From Flavobacterium psychrophilum (GTDB lineage Bacteria > Bacteroidota > Bacteroidia > Flavobacteriales > Flavobacteriaceae): a stretch of 64,000 bases of DNA. The stretch is from NCBI GenBank assembly GCA_945862065.1, contig CAMAWT010000004.1:92104-156103 (forward strand), read 5' to 3'. Numbering within the stretch: the first letter of the stretch is position 1; every line of letters starts with the position of its first letter. The notes beneath the pieces were generated by a model. That model worked only from the letters and a program-made list of their open reading frames with translations. It had not been told where the DNA came from and did not search any database. This document shows positions 54,832-63,004 of this stretch, piece by piece. The position numbers and the translations under genes were made by a program.

Positions 54832-54922
54832 TTTCCTGCTTTCCGTTACAATCTTTTTTGAAAGGGCAATGTAGCAGCCACATAAGCCCTTTCAAAAAAG
54901 GATTTTCACTGCAATCAGGGCT
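54832..54922 (-). repeat. Dispersed intergenic repeat, copy 7
   Basis: On the minus strand: AGCCCTGATTGCAGTGAAAA, inner inverted repeat TTTTTTGAAAGGGC...GCCCTTTCAAAAAA, end AACGGAAAGCAGGAAATAGC followed by TCCTAA. It is near-identical at its ends to the copy at 29729-29808. Confidence 0.82.
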
Positions 54923-54934
54923 AGGATAAATTCA

Positions 54935-55100
54935 ATATCAAAAATCAATTTCAATGGCAATTTCAATGGCAATTTCAAAAATCAATTTCAATTTCAATAG
55001 TAAACTTAATGAATCTTAATTTCTTAATGTTTCAAAAAAAAAAACAATTTCAATAATAAACTTAATGAACCTTAATATCTTAATGTTTCAAAAAAAAACA
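54935..55100. repeat. Low-complexity slipped repeats
   Basis: Tandem variants of CAATTTCAATGG/AATCAATTTCAA are followed by two copies of the block AACTTAATGAAxCTTAAT-xTCTTAATGTTTCAAAAAA (55006-55035 and 55063-55095). No gene is seen. Confidence 0.6.
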
Positions 55101-55137
55101 CTCTTTTAATTAAGTAAAACTACATTGAAACGCAAAA

Positions 55138-55266
55138 CCGCGTTAAGGATAGTAGTGAAAAGCCCACAGCAACATGAAGCGTCAGCGGAATGGTGCGCGG
55201 ACTTGTAACGGATAGCCTGACCCGCCAAGAAAAATGTCATGAAAAAGGAAAATGTGTAGCGGGTAA
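55138..55266 (+). repeat. Second-type intergenic repeat element
   Basis: Begins CCGCGTTAAGGATAGTAGTG, carries AAGCGTCAGCGGAAT and CTTGTAACGGATAGCCTGACC, and closes with a CCCGC...GCGGG stem (55221-55225 / 55258-55262). It shares short words (GCGTCAGCGG, AACGGA) with the other dispersed repeats but has different ends. Confidence 0.6.
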
Positions 55267-55305
55267 CTCCCAAAAATAAAACTAGAAAAATATACAATTT
55301 ATACC

Positions 55306-55313
55306 TAAATTTG
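55306..55313 (+). promoter_or_regulatory. -7 box of mnmE
   Basis: TAAATTTG, 17 bases before the mnmE ATG. Confidence 0.55.
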
Positions 55314-55330
55314 TAATAAAATAAAACAAC

Positions 55331-56737
55331 ATGATTAACACTGAAACCATTGTTGCATTGGCTACTCCTTCTGGGGCTGGCGCCATTGCTGTAATTAGAA
55401 TATCTGGAAAGGATGCTATTACTATTGCGTCGCAGGTATTTGAATCGGTTTCGGGAAAAGATATTACGACACAAAAAACACACACCCTTCATTTGGGGCA
55501 TATCGTGGATGGCAAAAAGATTTTGGACCAAGTATTGCTGTCGGTTTTTAAAAATCCGAATTCATATACAGGCGAAAATAGTATTGAAATTTCGTGTCAT
55601 GGTTCTACGTTTATCCAACAACAAATTATTCAATTATTGCTTCGAAAAGGAGCAAGAATGGCACAAGCAGGAGAATTTACTTTGCGTGCTTTCTTGAACG
55701 GAAAACTCGATTTGTCTCAGGCAGAAGCCGTTGCCGATTTAATTTCGTCTGACAATGAAGCTTCGCATCAAATTGCAATGCAACAAATGCGTGGCGGTTT
55801 TAGTAATGAAATTGCCAAATTGCGCGAAGAATTATTGAATTTTGCTTCATTAATTGAACTCGAATTGGACTTTGCCGAAGAAGATGTCGAGTTTGCTGAT
55901 AGAACGCAATTTTATGAATTGCTGAACCGTATTGAGTTTGTTTTGAAACGATTAATTGATTCTTTTGCCGTTGGAAATGTGATAAAAAACGGAATACCCG
56001 TTGCTATTGTGGGCGAACCCAATGTGGGAAAATCAACACTTTTGAATGCGTTGTTGAATGAAGAACGCGCCATAGTTTCTGATATTGCAGGCACAACGCG
56101 CGACACTATTGAAGACGAATTGAATATTGGTGGAATTGGTTTTCGATTTATTGACACCGCCGGAATAAGAGAAACGAAAGACGTGGTGGAAAGCATTGGG
56201 ATTCAGAAAACATTTGAAAAGATTGAGCAAGCGCAGGTGGTACTTTATTTAGTCGAAAGTCAAAAGTCAAAAGTAGAAAATACAGTACTTCAAATTGAAA
56301 TTGAAAAAATTAAAAATCAATTTCCTTTAAAATCATTAATTATTATTGTCAATAAATCGGATTTACTATCTAAAGAGAAACAAGAAAACATTACGCAACA
56401 ACTTTCGACTTTTGACTTTCGGCTTTCAACTATTTTCATTTCTGCCAAAGAAAAAACAGGCATCGACGAACTGAAAAATACGTTGCTTTCGTTTGTAAAT
56501 ACGGGAGCTTTGCGTAATAATGAAACGATAATTACCAATACACGTCATTATGATTCGTTACTCAAAGCATTGGAAGAAATTGTAAAAGTGAAATTTGGTT
56601 TGGAATCTAATCTATCCAGCGATTTAATGGCTATTGACATCAAACAAGCGTTGTATTATTTTGGTGAAATTACAGGTCAAGTATCTAATGATGAGTTGCT
56701 TGGTAATATTTTTGCAAATTTTTGTATCGGGAAATAA
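55331..56737 (+). CDS. mnmE: tRNA-modification GTPase MnmE
   Basis: A 468-residue GTPase that with MnmG makes the 5-carboxymethylaminomethyl group of wobble U34 in tRNA. N-terminal folate-binding domain (TIVALATPSGAGAIAVIRIS), helical domain, then the inserted G domain: GEPNVGKST (228-236), DIAGTTRDTIEDEL, DTAGIRETKD and NKSD (341-344). It ends in the C-terminal FCIGK motif that supplies the catalytic Cys. A region inside the G domain (56252-56280, VESQKSKVE) and another at 56401-56432 are built from the same microrepeat word AAAGTCAAAAGTC in opposite orientation. Confidence 0.94.
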   Translation: MINTETIVALATPSGAGAIAVIRISGKDAITIASQVFESVSGKDITTQKTHTLHLGHIVDGKKILDQVLLSVFKNPNSYTGENSIEISCHGSTFIQQQIIQLLLRKGARMAQAGEFTLRAFLNGKLDLSQAEAVADLISSDNEASHQIAMQQMRGGFSNEIAKLREELLNFASLIELELDFAEEDVEFADRTQFYELLNRIEFVLKRLIDSFAVGNVIKNGIPVAIVGEPNVGKSTLLNALLNEERAIVSDIAGTTRDTIEDELNIGGIGFRFIDTAGIRETKDVVESIGIQKTFEKIEQAQVVLYLVESQKSKVENTVLQIEIEKIKNQFPLKSLIIIVNKSDLLSKEKQENITQQLSTFDFRLSTIFISAKEKTGIDELKNTLLSFVNTGALRNNETIITNTRHYDSLLKALEEIVKVKFGLESNLSSDLMAIDIKQALYYFGEITGQVSNDELLGNIFANFCIGK

Positions 56738-56854
56738 AATATTAAAATAAATCAATTCTTTTTACTGTTTGTCCTAATTTTACAGTTCATATCTAAATCC
56801 TTTCTAGATAGCCAAAATTTATTAACAACGCAACCATTTGTTTTGCATCTTTAG

Positions 56855-56862
56855 TAACTTTG
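56855..56862 (+). promoter_or_regulatory. -7 box of the umuDC operon
   Basis: TAACTTTG, 19 bases before umuD. No recognisable LexA-type operator could be picked out by eye. Confidence 0.45.
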
Positions 56863-56881
56863 TAGTGAAAAGAAAACTGAA

Positions 56882-57331
56882 ATGAAATTAAGACCCCTTC
56901 ACACCACCGCATTATTTGAATTTTACATCCCCGATTACACTACAGCATTGGAGTTGCCTTTTGTTGATGTGGGCATCAGCGCGGGTTTCCCATCGCCAGC
57001 CGATGATTTTATCGAGCTAACGATTGATTTAAACAAGCACTTAGTAAAACACAAAGACAGCACCTTTTTTGCCAAAGTAAAAGGCCACTCGATGAAAAAC
57101 GCGGGCATTTTTGATGGCGATTTATTAGTGATTGATAAAAGTTTGGCACCACAAGATGGAAAAATTGCCATTTGTCAAATTGATGGTGAGTTTACTGTAA
57201 AAAGAATAAAGATTGAAAAAGACATCGTTTGGTTGGTTGCCGAAAATGATGCCTACGAACCAATCAAAGTAACTGAAGAAAACGAATTGATGATTTGGGG
57301 AATTGTAATGCATAGCATCAAATCTTTTTAA
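56882..57331 (+). CDS. umuD: UmuD-like S24 peptidase (DNA polymerase V subunit)
   Basis: A 149-residue LexA-type self-cleaving protein. The cleavage site is Ala34-Gly35 in GISAGFPSPADDF; the Ser/Lys dyad is S70 in VKGHSMKNAGIF and K107 in DGEFTVKRI. On RecA activation it would be trimmed to UmuD' and pair with UmuC for mutagenic bypass of DNA lesions. First gene of a three-gene operon with umuC and a SRAP protein. Confidence 0.93.
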   Translation: MKLRPLHTTALFEFYIPDYTTALELPFVDVGISAGFPSPADDFIELTIDLNKHLVKHKDSTFFAKVKGHSMKNAGIFDGDLLVIDKSLAPQDGKIAICQIDGEFTVKRIKIEKDIVWLVAENDAYEPIKVTEENELMIWGIVMHSIKSF

Positions 57332-57368
57332 GAAAATTACTAATTACTTATCACTAATCACTTAAAAA

Positions 57369-58628
57369 ATGTTTGCCTTAATAGATTGTAACAACTTTTA
57401 TGCCTCTTGCCAAAGAGTATTTGAACCGCATTTGATTGGAAAACCAGTGGTGATCCTTTCCAATAATGATGGTTGCGTGATAGCGCGTTCAAACGAGGCA
57501 AAAGCATTGGGAATTCCAATGGGGGCGCCTGCATTTGAATACAAGAAATTGTTCACTGATCATAACGTTTTTGTTTTTTCGTCAAACTATGCCTTGTATG
57601 GCGACATGAGTAGTCGTGTGATGAATATACTTTCCACTTTTACACCAGACATTGAAGTCTATAGCATTGATGAGGCTTTCTTGAAATTTGAAGGCTTCGA
57701 AAATTACAATCTAGACGACTACGGAATTAGCATCCAAAAAACAGTTACAAAAAATACCGGAATCCCCGTAAGTGTTGGTTTTGCACCCACCAAAGCGTTG
57801 GCAAAAGTTGCTAATAAAATTGCTAAAAAGTTTCCGGATCGCACAAAAAGTGTTTATGTGATTGACTCTGAAGAAAAACGAATTAAAGCGCTTAAATGGA
57901 CTAAAATTGAGGATGTTTGGGGTATTGGGAGACGATATGCCAAACGATTGCAAGCAAAAAATATTTTTAATGCATATCAATTTACACAAATGCCTGATGA
58001 TTGGGTACGTAGAGAAATGGCGGTTGTAGGCCTGCGGTTGAAACACGAATTAGAAGGAAAACCGACCTTGGATTTGGAAACGCCCAAAAACAAAAAAATG
58101 ATTGCCACGACCCGTTCTTTTGAAAAACCGATGGTTAAATTGGAAGATATTTCGGAACGCGTTGCAACATTTACCGCTTCTTGTTCAGAAAAGTTGAGAA
58201 GACAAAAAAGTCATTGCAACATGATTATGGTTTTTGTACATACCAATTATTTTCGAAAAGACCAACCACAGTATTCACGAAACATTGTCATCAATACTGA
58301 TTTTCCTACCAATTCAACTATTGAGTTAAATAAGTATGCACAAATAGCTCTAAAATCGATATTTAAAGCGGGATATCACTACAAGAAGGCAGGTGTAATT
58401 GTTATGGGACTTACGCCAAATAATGAAACTCAATTATCATTGTTTAGCACTTCAAATCCGAAACACCAACCGCTGATGTCTGTTGTTGATAAACTGAATA
58501 AAAGCTTTGGTAGAAACAAAATTAAGTTTGGCAATCAATCCTTGGACCGACAATGGAAAATGAAACAAGAAAAATTGTCAAAAAGTTACACAACAAGAAT
58601 TTCTGAAATAATTACCATTAAAGTTTAA
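57369..58628 (+). CDS. umuC: UmuC-like Y-family DNA polymerase
   Basis: A 419-residue error-prone polymerase, catalytic subunit of polymerase V. It has the palm motif MFALIDCNNFYASCQRVFEP, the acid SIDEAFL (Asp-Glu catalytic pair) and the fingers block VGFAPTKALAKVANKIAKK, followed by the helix-hairpin-helix DVWGIGRRYAKRLQ and the little-finger domain. It follows umuD by 37 bases, which contain the microrepeat CACTAATCACTT. Confidence 0.95.
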   Translation: MFALIDCNNFYASCQRVFEPHLIGKPVVILSNNDGCVIARSNEAKALGIPMGAPAFEYKKLFTDHNVFVFSSNYALYGDMSSRVMNILSTFTPDIEVYSIDEAFLKFEGFENYNLDDYGISIQKTVTKNTGIPVSVGFAPTKALAKVANKIAKKFPDRTKSVYVIDSEEKRIKALKWTKIEDVWGIGRRYAKRLQAKNIFNAYQFTQMPDDWVRREMAVVGLRLKHELEGKPTLDLETPKNKKMIATTRSFEKPMVKLEDISERVATFTASCSEKLRRQKSHCNMIMVFVHTNYFRKDQPQYSRNIVINTDFPTNSTIELNKYAQIALKSIFKAGYHYKKAGVIVMGLTPNNETQLSLFSTSNPKHQPLMSVVDKLNKSFGRNKIKFGNQSLDRQWKMKQEKLSKSYTTRISEIITIKV

Positions 58629-58634
58629 TCGCTT

Positions 58635-59273
58635 ATGTGTTTTCATTCGAAACAATCAAAATCGGCTATACAAGTTGAAAATCGATTTAATGCAAAAATT
58701 GATGCCCTCGATTTATTTCAGCCGCAAGAAAATATAAATGGTTTTGATTTTCCATTAACACCTATAATTACGAATGAAAATCCGAAAATAATTACTCATT
58801 ATAATTGGGGGTTAATTCCGAATTGGTCAATAAATGAAGACATTAGAAAACGAACGTTGAATGCACGAATAGAGACCATTGCAGAAAAACCATCCTTCAA
58901 AAATTCGATAAACAAAAGATGCTTGGTCATAGCCAATGGCTTTTATGAATGGCAATGGCTGGATTCAAAAGGGAAAAATAAAGTTAAATATAAAATAGGC
59001 GTCGGCAACGAAGATTTATTTGCTTTTGCAGGCTTGTATTCAGAATGGACAAATAAAGAAACAGGAGAGTGTAAACAAACGTATACCATTGTAACCACGC
59101 AAGCCAATGCAATCATGTCTGAAATTCATAATACGAAAAAAAGAATGCCAATTATACTTAAACCAGATGATGAAAATAAATGGCTAAACAACGACCCTAT
59201 ACAAAATTTCGCCTATCCGTATGAAGTGCATTTAAAAACCGAAAAAAGTTCCAATAACCTTACCTTATTTTAA
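58635..59273 (+). CDS. SOS-response-associated peptidase family protein (SRAP/YedK/HMCES)
   Basis: A 212-residue SRAP-domain protein, which covalently caps abasic sites in single-stranded DNA through its N-terminal Cys. Met-1 followed by Cys-2 (MCFHSKQSK) provides the crosslinking residue. ARIETIAEKPSFKNSINKRC gives the active-site Glu/Asn-type block, CLVIANGFYEWQW the glutamate region, and MSEIHNTKKRMPIIL the His. It lies 6 bases after umuC, so it is likely induced with the mutagenesis genes. Confidence 0.93.
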   Translation: MCFHSKQSKSAIQVENRFNAKIDALDLFQPQENINGFDFPLTPIITNENPKIITHYNWGLIPNWSINEDIRKRTLNARIETIAEKPSFKNSINKRCLVIANGFYEWQWLDSKGKNKVKYKIGVGNEDLFAFAGLYSEWTNKETGECKQTYTIVTTQANAIMSEIHNTKKRMPIILKPDDENKWLNNDPIQNFAYPYEVHLKTEKSSNNLTLF

Positions 59274-59544
59274 TTTATTAAAGGATAATTCGTTTTACGT
59301 AACTTACATTATCCGAAGTTATTTTAACAAAACACACTGCTGTTATCCAATTGCAATTAATAGAAGTATTAGTTGAAATAATAACATCTAAAATAATTAT
59401 TAACAAAACATTAAAGAATTCAAATTAACTTAATGCTGAAATACCTGACACCGTATAGTGATTTAAACTTACTAAAACTGCCAATGATTTCATAAATGCA
59501 TTTGAAAATAACAATTAATTGAATATTTTTGTAAAAAAAACAAC
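59274..59544. other. Intergenic region before the TlpA-like gene
   Basis: AT-rich, no gene seen. GGATAAT (59283-59289) and ATTATCC (59308-59314) could form a stem with an 18-nt loop behind the SRAP stop codon, but without a T-run. The right end carries a promoter. Confidence 0.4.
59501..59531 (+). promoter_or_regulatory. Promoter of the TlpA-like lipoprotein gene
   Basis: TTTG (59501-59504), 19-base spacer, TATTTTTG (59524-59531), then 13 bases to the ATG: an exact Bacteroidota promoter. Confidence 0.75.
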
Positions 59545-60684
59545 ATGAAAAAGATTGCATTATTCATTTTTACAGCATTATTGGTAGTTTCTTGTAGCAA
59601 ATATGGCGAAGGAGCTTACACAATATCTGGAACAGCAAAAGGCTTTAAAGACGGAACTAAAATTTTCTTACGACAATATAACGAAGCAGGAATGATCATT
59701 AAGTCTATTGATTCTGGGTTTGTTGTCAATCAAAAGTTTGAATTAAAAGGTAAAGCTGATGACGCAGCAATCGTTTCTTTAACGACAGATAATGATGAAA
59801 CAAGTGTAAATTTAATTTTAGAGAAAGGTGATTTAAAGATAAATTTGATGAAAGGTAACTTATACAGTTCTAAAGTTACAGGAAGCTATAATAACGACGT
59901 TTTAGTTCAATTCAATGCTGATTTTGGGAAATTACAAACTTCTGTTACAGATAAACTGATTGCTTATGAAGCTAAACATAGAGATGAATTATCCAATGCA
60001 TTAAAAAGCACAGATAGTGTTACTGTAAACAAACTTAAAAGTGGTTATCAAAAAATTGAAAATGAATTATTACAATTTTCACTTGCTTTTGTTAAGAAAA
60101 ACCCCAAAGCATTGTTAAGTTTATTGATATTGGAAAATAATATGCATAATACGCAAATCGATTTCAAAATCATTCAATCAAATTTTGAATCACTCGATTC
60201 AGAATTACAAAAATTGAGTGCGGGTGTTAAAATTCAGGAAAAAATTAATGCTATTGCAAATACCGAAATTGGAAAAGTAGCTCCCGATTTTACTGCAAAA
60301 GATCCAAAAGGTAAAGAAATATCGCTTCATAATGTATTGGGGAAAAAAGTTACAATCATTGATTTTTGGGCTTCTTGGTGTACGCCTTGCCGAGTAGAAA
60401 GCTCTAATATGGTGAAACTTAACAAAGAATTTAAATCAAAAGGTTTGAATATTGTTGGAGTTTCGTTAGACAGTAACATAGCAGAATGGACCGCAGCAAT
60501 CTATGCTGATGAATTAAATTGGTACCATGCTTCTAACTTAAAACAATGGCAAGATCCAATTGTTTTATCTTATAACATCATGGGGATTCCAAGTACTTTC
60601 ATTCTTGATGCTGATGGTAAAATTGTAGCTAAAAACTTAAAAGGAGAAGAATTAAGAAAAAAAATCATAGAATTAACTAAGTAA
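59545..60684 (+). CDS. TlpA-like thiol-disulfide lipoprotein with DUF4369 domain
   Basis: A 379-residue periplasmic lipoprotein (lipobox Cys 17 in MKKIALFIFTALLVVSCSK). Residues ~25-125 form a DUF4369 beta domain (YTISGTAKGFKDGTKIFLRQ), ~130-235 a helical linker, and ~245-379 a thioredoxin-fold AhpC/TlpA domain with the redox pair WCTPC (Cys 279 and Cys 282) and the cis-Pro region MGIPSTFILDADG. It should reduce periplasmic disulfides or cytochrome precursors. Single gene, own promoter. Confidence 0.92.
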   Translation: MKKIALFIFTALLVVSCSKYGEGAYTISGTAKGFKDGTKIFLRQYNEAGMIIKSIDSGFVVNQKFELKGKADDAAIVSLTTDNDETSVNLILEKGDLKINLMKGNLYSSKVTGSYNNDVLVQFNADFGKLQTSVTDKLIAYEAKHRDELSNALKSTDSVTVNKLKSGYQKIENELLQFSLAFVKKNPKALLSLLILENNMHNTQIDFKIIQSNFESLDSELQKLSAGVKIQEKINAIANTEIGKVAPDFTAKDPKGKEISLHNVLGKKVTIIDFWASWCTPCRVESSNMVKLNKEFKSKGLNIVGVSLDSNIAEWTAAIYADELNWYHASNLKQWQDPIVLSYNIMGIPSTFILDADGKIVAKNLKGEELRKKIIELTK

Positions 60685-60748
60685 TCTGTTTTTATACAAT
60701 TCAAAATCAATTGTTTAAAAATAAGATTAAAATTATATTCCGAATAAG

Positions 60749-60779
60749 TTTGCAATAGTAAAAAGTGTTATTATATTTG
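60749..60779 (+). promoter_or_regulatory. Promoter of tRNA-Tyr
   Basis: TTTG (60749-60752), 19-base spacer, TATATTTG (60772-60779), 11 bases before the tRNA: an exact fit to the Bacteroidota promoter. Confidence 0.8.
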
Positions 60780-60790
60780 CACACGATTTT

Positions 60791-60871
60791 GGGGAGATAC
60801 TCAAGCGGCCAACGAGGGCAGACTGTAAATCTGCTGTGTAAACTTCGCAGGTTCGAATCCTGCTCTCCCCA
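60791..60871 (+). tRNA. tRNA-Tyr (GTA anticodon)
   Basis: An 81-nt class II tRNA. GGGGAGA (60791-60797) pairs with TCTCCCC (60864-60870), then discriminator A; CCA is not encoded. The anticodon stem GCAGA/TCTGC frames loop CTGTAAA, anticodon GTA at 60835-60837. The T stem GCAGG/CCTGC with loop TTCGAAT is intact, and a long variable arm is present, as required for bacterial tRNA-Tyr. Confidence 0.96.
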
Positions 60872-60872
60872 C

Positions 60873-60905
60873 AAAAAGGACTAATCATTGATTGGTCCTT
60901 TTTTT
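60873..60905 (+). terminator. Rho-independent terminator of tRNA-Tyr
   Basis: AAAAAGGACTAATCA (60874-60888) pairs with TGATTGGTCCTTTTT (from 60889) with a single G-T pair, followed by T-run. Confidence 0.9.
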
Positions 60906-61026
60906 ATTCCACTTCAGAATTTCTTTTCACTTCATATTAGAATTTTAAAATAACAGTATTTTTTTACAATAATATTAGGATATTCATCGTTGAATAAATA
61001 GTAAATTGCACCAAAATAAAAAAGCT

Positions 61027-62580
61027 ATGAATCAAATAAAAATTCTTTGGGTAGATGATGAAATCGATCTATTGAAACCACATATATTGTTTTTAGAGAA
61101 AAAAAAATATGCTGTTACCACCTGTAATAATGGTAGAGATGCCATAGATTTATTTGCAAATGATAATTTTGATATTGTTTTTTTGGATGAAAATATGCCC
61201 GGAATGAGTGGTTTAGAAACATTGTATGAAATCAAAGAGAAAAAATCTACCACCCCCGTAATCATGATTACAAAGAGTGAAGAAGAATATATTATGGAAG
61301 AAGCCATTGGTTCTAAAATAGCCGATTACCTAATAAAACCTGTTAACCCCAATCAAATTTTACTCAGTTTAAAGAAAAATCTAGATCATTCAAGGTTGAT
61401 TTCTGAAAAAACAACTTTAGATTATCAGAAAGAATTTAGAAAAATTGCGATGGATTTATCGATGGTTAATTCGTATGAAGATTGGATTGAATTATATAAA
61501 AAATTAATTTTTTGGGAAATTGAGTTAGAAAACATCGAAGATCCCAATTTAATTTCGATTTTAGAATCACAAAAAGTGGAAGCCAATTCACAATTCGGAA
61601 AATTTATTGAGCGAAACTACGAATCGTGGTTTGATCCAAAAGCTGACAAACCTATTTTATCACATCAACTATTTAGAGAATTGGTGGTACCTGAATTGGT
61701 AAAAAAAGAACAACCTGTATTATTTGTAGTTATTGACAATTTGAGATACGATCAATGGAAAACATTTGAAAGTGTTGTGAACAATCATTACAAACTTGAA
61801 AAAGAAGTGCCTTATTTTGCAATATTACCTACTGCAACTCAGTATGCTAGAAACGCTATTTTTTCTGGGTTAACGCCTTTGGAAATGGAAAAACAATTTC
61901 CGCAATACTGGAAAAACGATATTGATGAAGGTGGCAAAAATTTGCACGAAGCTGAATTTTTGACAGCTCATTTAAAACGATTAGGTATTCATATAAAACA
62001 AGATTATTTCAAAATCACCAATCTTGCCAGTGGAAAAAAATTGGCAGAAAACTTTAAATCACTTAAAAGCAATGATTTAGTTACGGTTGTTTATAATTTT
62101 GTAGACATGCTTTCGCATGCCAAAACAGAAATGGATGTGGTAAAAGAACTTGCCTCAGACGACAAAGCCTACCGATCTTTGACATTAAGTTGGTTTAAAA
62201 ATTCACCTTTGTTAGAAATCATTCAACAAGCACAAAAGCTTGGTTTTAAATTAATTATTACCACAGACCACGGAACCATCAATGTGAAAAATCCATCAAA
62301 AGTTATTGGAGATAAAAACACCAGTTTGAATTTGAGGTATAAAACAGGTCGAAGTTTGACTTTTGAAGATAAAGATGTTTTTTATGTTAAAGATCCAAAA
62401 AAAATTGGGCTTCCGGCGATAAACATGAGTAGTAGTTATATTTTTGCAAAGAATGATTTGTTTTTGGCTTATGTAAACAACTACAATCATTATGTTGGTT
62501 ATTATAAAAATTCCTACCAGCACGGAGGTATTTCGCTAGAAGAAGTGATTGTTCCTTTTTTGGTTTTAAATCCGAGGTAA
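61027..62580 (+). CDS. porX: Type IX secretion response regulator with PglZ domain
   Basis: A 517-residue protein. Residues 1-120 form a response-regulator receiver (KILWVDDEIDLLKPHI; phospho-acceptor Asp 54 in VFLDENMPGMSG; ITKSEEEY and Lys in DYLIKPVNP). After a helical linker (~125-205) comes a PglZ alkaline-phosphatase-like domain: LFVVIDNLRYDQWKTF (metal Asp), ATQYARNAIFSGL, NFVDMLSHAKTEMD, TTDHGTINV and QHGGISLEEVIVPFLV. PorX with PorY controls type IX secretion genes and acts as a phosphodiesterase on oligonucleotides. The ATG at 61027 gives the canonical start; the frame extends to a TTG at 61006 that is not needed. It leads into tsaE after 4 bases. Confidence 0.93.
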   Translation: MNQIKILWVDDEIDLLKPHILFLEKKKYAVTTCNNGRDAIDLFANDNFDIVFLDENMPGMSGLETLYEIKEKKSTTPVIMITKSEEEYIMEEAIGSKIADYLIKPVNPNQILLSLKKNLDHSRLISEKTTLDYQKEFRKIAMDLSMVNSYEDWIELYKKLIFWEIELENIEDPNLISILESQKVEANSQFGKFIERNYESWFDPKADKPILSHQLFRELVVPELVKKEQPVLFVVIDNLRYDQWKTFESVVNNHYKLEKEVPYFAILPTATQYARNAIFSGLTPLEMEKQFPQYWKNDIDEGGKNLHEAEFLTAHLKRLGIHIKQDYFKITNLASGKKLAENFKSLKSNDLVTVVYNFVDMLSHAKTEMDVVKELASDDKAYRSLTLSWFKNSPLLEIIQQAQKLGFKLIITTDHGTINVKNPSKVIGDKNTSLNLRYKTGRSLTFEDKDVFYVKDPKKIGLPAINMSSSYIFAKNDLFLAYVNNYNHYVGYYKNSYQHGGISLEEVIVPFLVLNPR

Positions 62581-62584
62581 AAGC

Positions 62585-62992
62585 ATGAAAATAAATTATA
62601 ATTTATCTGAAATTGAAACCGTTGTAGGTTCGATTATGGCTGAAAACCCTTCAAAAATCATCCTTTTTAAAGGAGAGATGGGAGTTGGCAAAACAACCTT
62701 AATCAAAGAATTGGCAACGTTTCTTGGCGTTAAGGAAGCCACGAGCAGTCCTACCTTTTCGTTGGTAAATGAATATCTTATTGCTGAAAATCAATACATT
62801 TATCATTTTGACATGTATCGATTGAAACATGAAATGGAAGCACTGGACATGGGCATTGATGATTATTTTTATTCTGGAAATTGGTGTTTTGTGGAATGGT
62901 CAGAAAACATACCGAGTTTGATTCCTGAAGATCATTCGGTTATTTCGATAACGATGTTAGCTGATGGGAGAAGAGAGTTGGAAATGAACTAG
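62585..62992 (+). CDS. tsaE: tRNA threonylcarbamoyladenosine synthesis ATPase
   Basis: A 135-residue P-loop protein that works with TsaB and TsaD to make t6A37 on ANN-decoding tRNAs. Walker A is FKGEMGVGKTTLIKELA, switch-like SSPTFSLVNEY, then HFDMYRLKHEMEALDMGIDD and the conserved WCFVEWSENI. The porX-tsaE order is usual in Bacteroidota. Its right neighbour is a repeat-flanked gene instead of the alanine dehydrogenase gene I recall at this place in related genomes. Confidence 0.93.
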   Translation: MKINYNLSEIETVVGSIMAENPSKIILFKGEMGVGKTTLIKELATFLGVKEATSSPTFSLVNEYLIAENQYIYHFDMYRLKHEMEALDMGIDDYFYSGNWCFVEWSENIPSLIPEDHSVISITMLADGRRELEMN

Positions 62993-63004
62993 TTAACTGA
63001 AAGT

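Noticed and set aside
54935..55100. CRISPR array
   Set aside because: Repeat words are irregular in length and spacing, with no unique spacers of constant size and no cas genes.
55106..55531. Minus-strand frame of 141 codons upstream of and across mnmE
   Set aside because: Overlaps the mnmE start and the second-type repeat; no homology-like motif and no promoter.
56763..56881. LexA-type operator upstream of umuD
   Set aside because: No convincing palindrome of the known Gram-positive or Gram-negative SOS box type could be picked out by eye.
59283..59314. Terminator behind the SRAP gene
   Set aside because: Seven-base stem with an 18-nt loop and no T-run; too weak to call.
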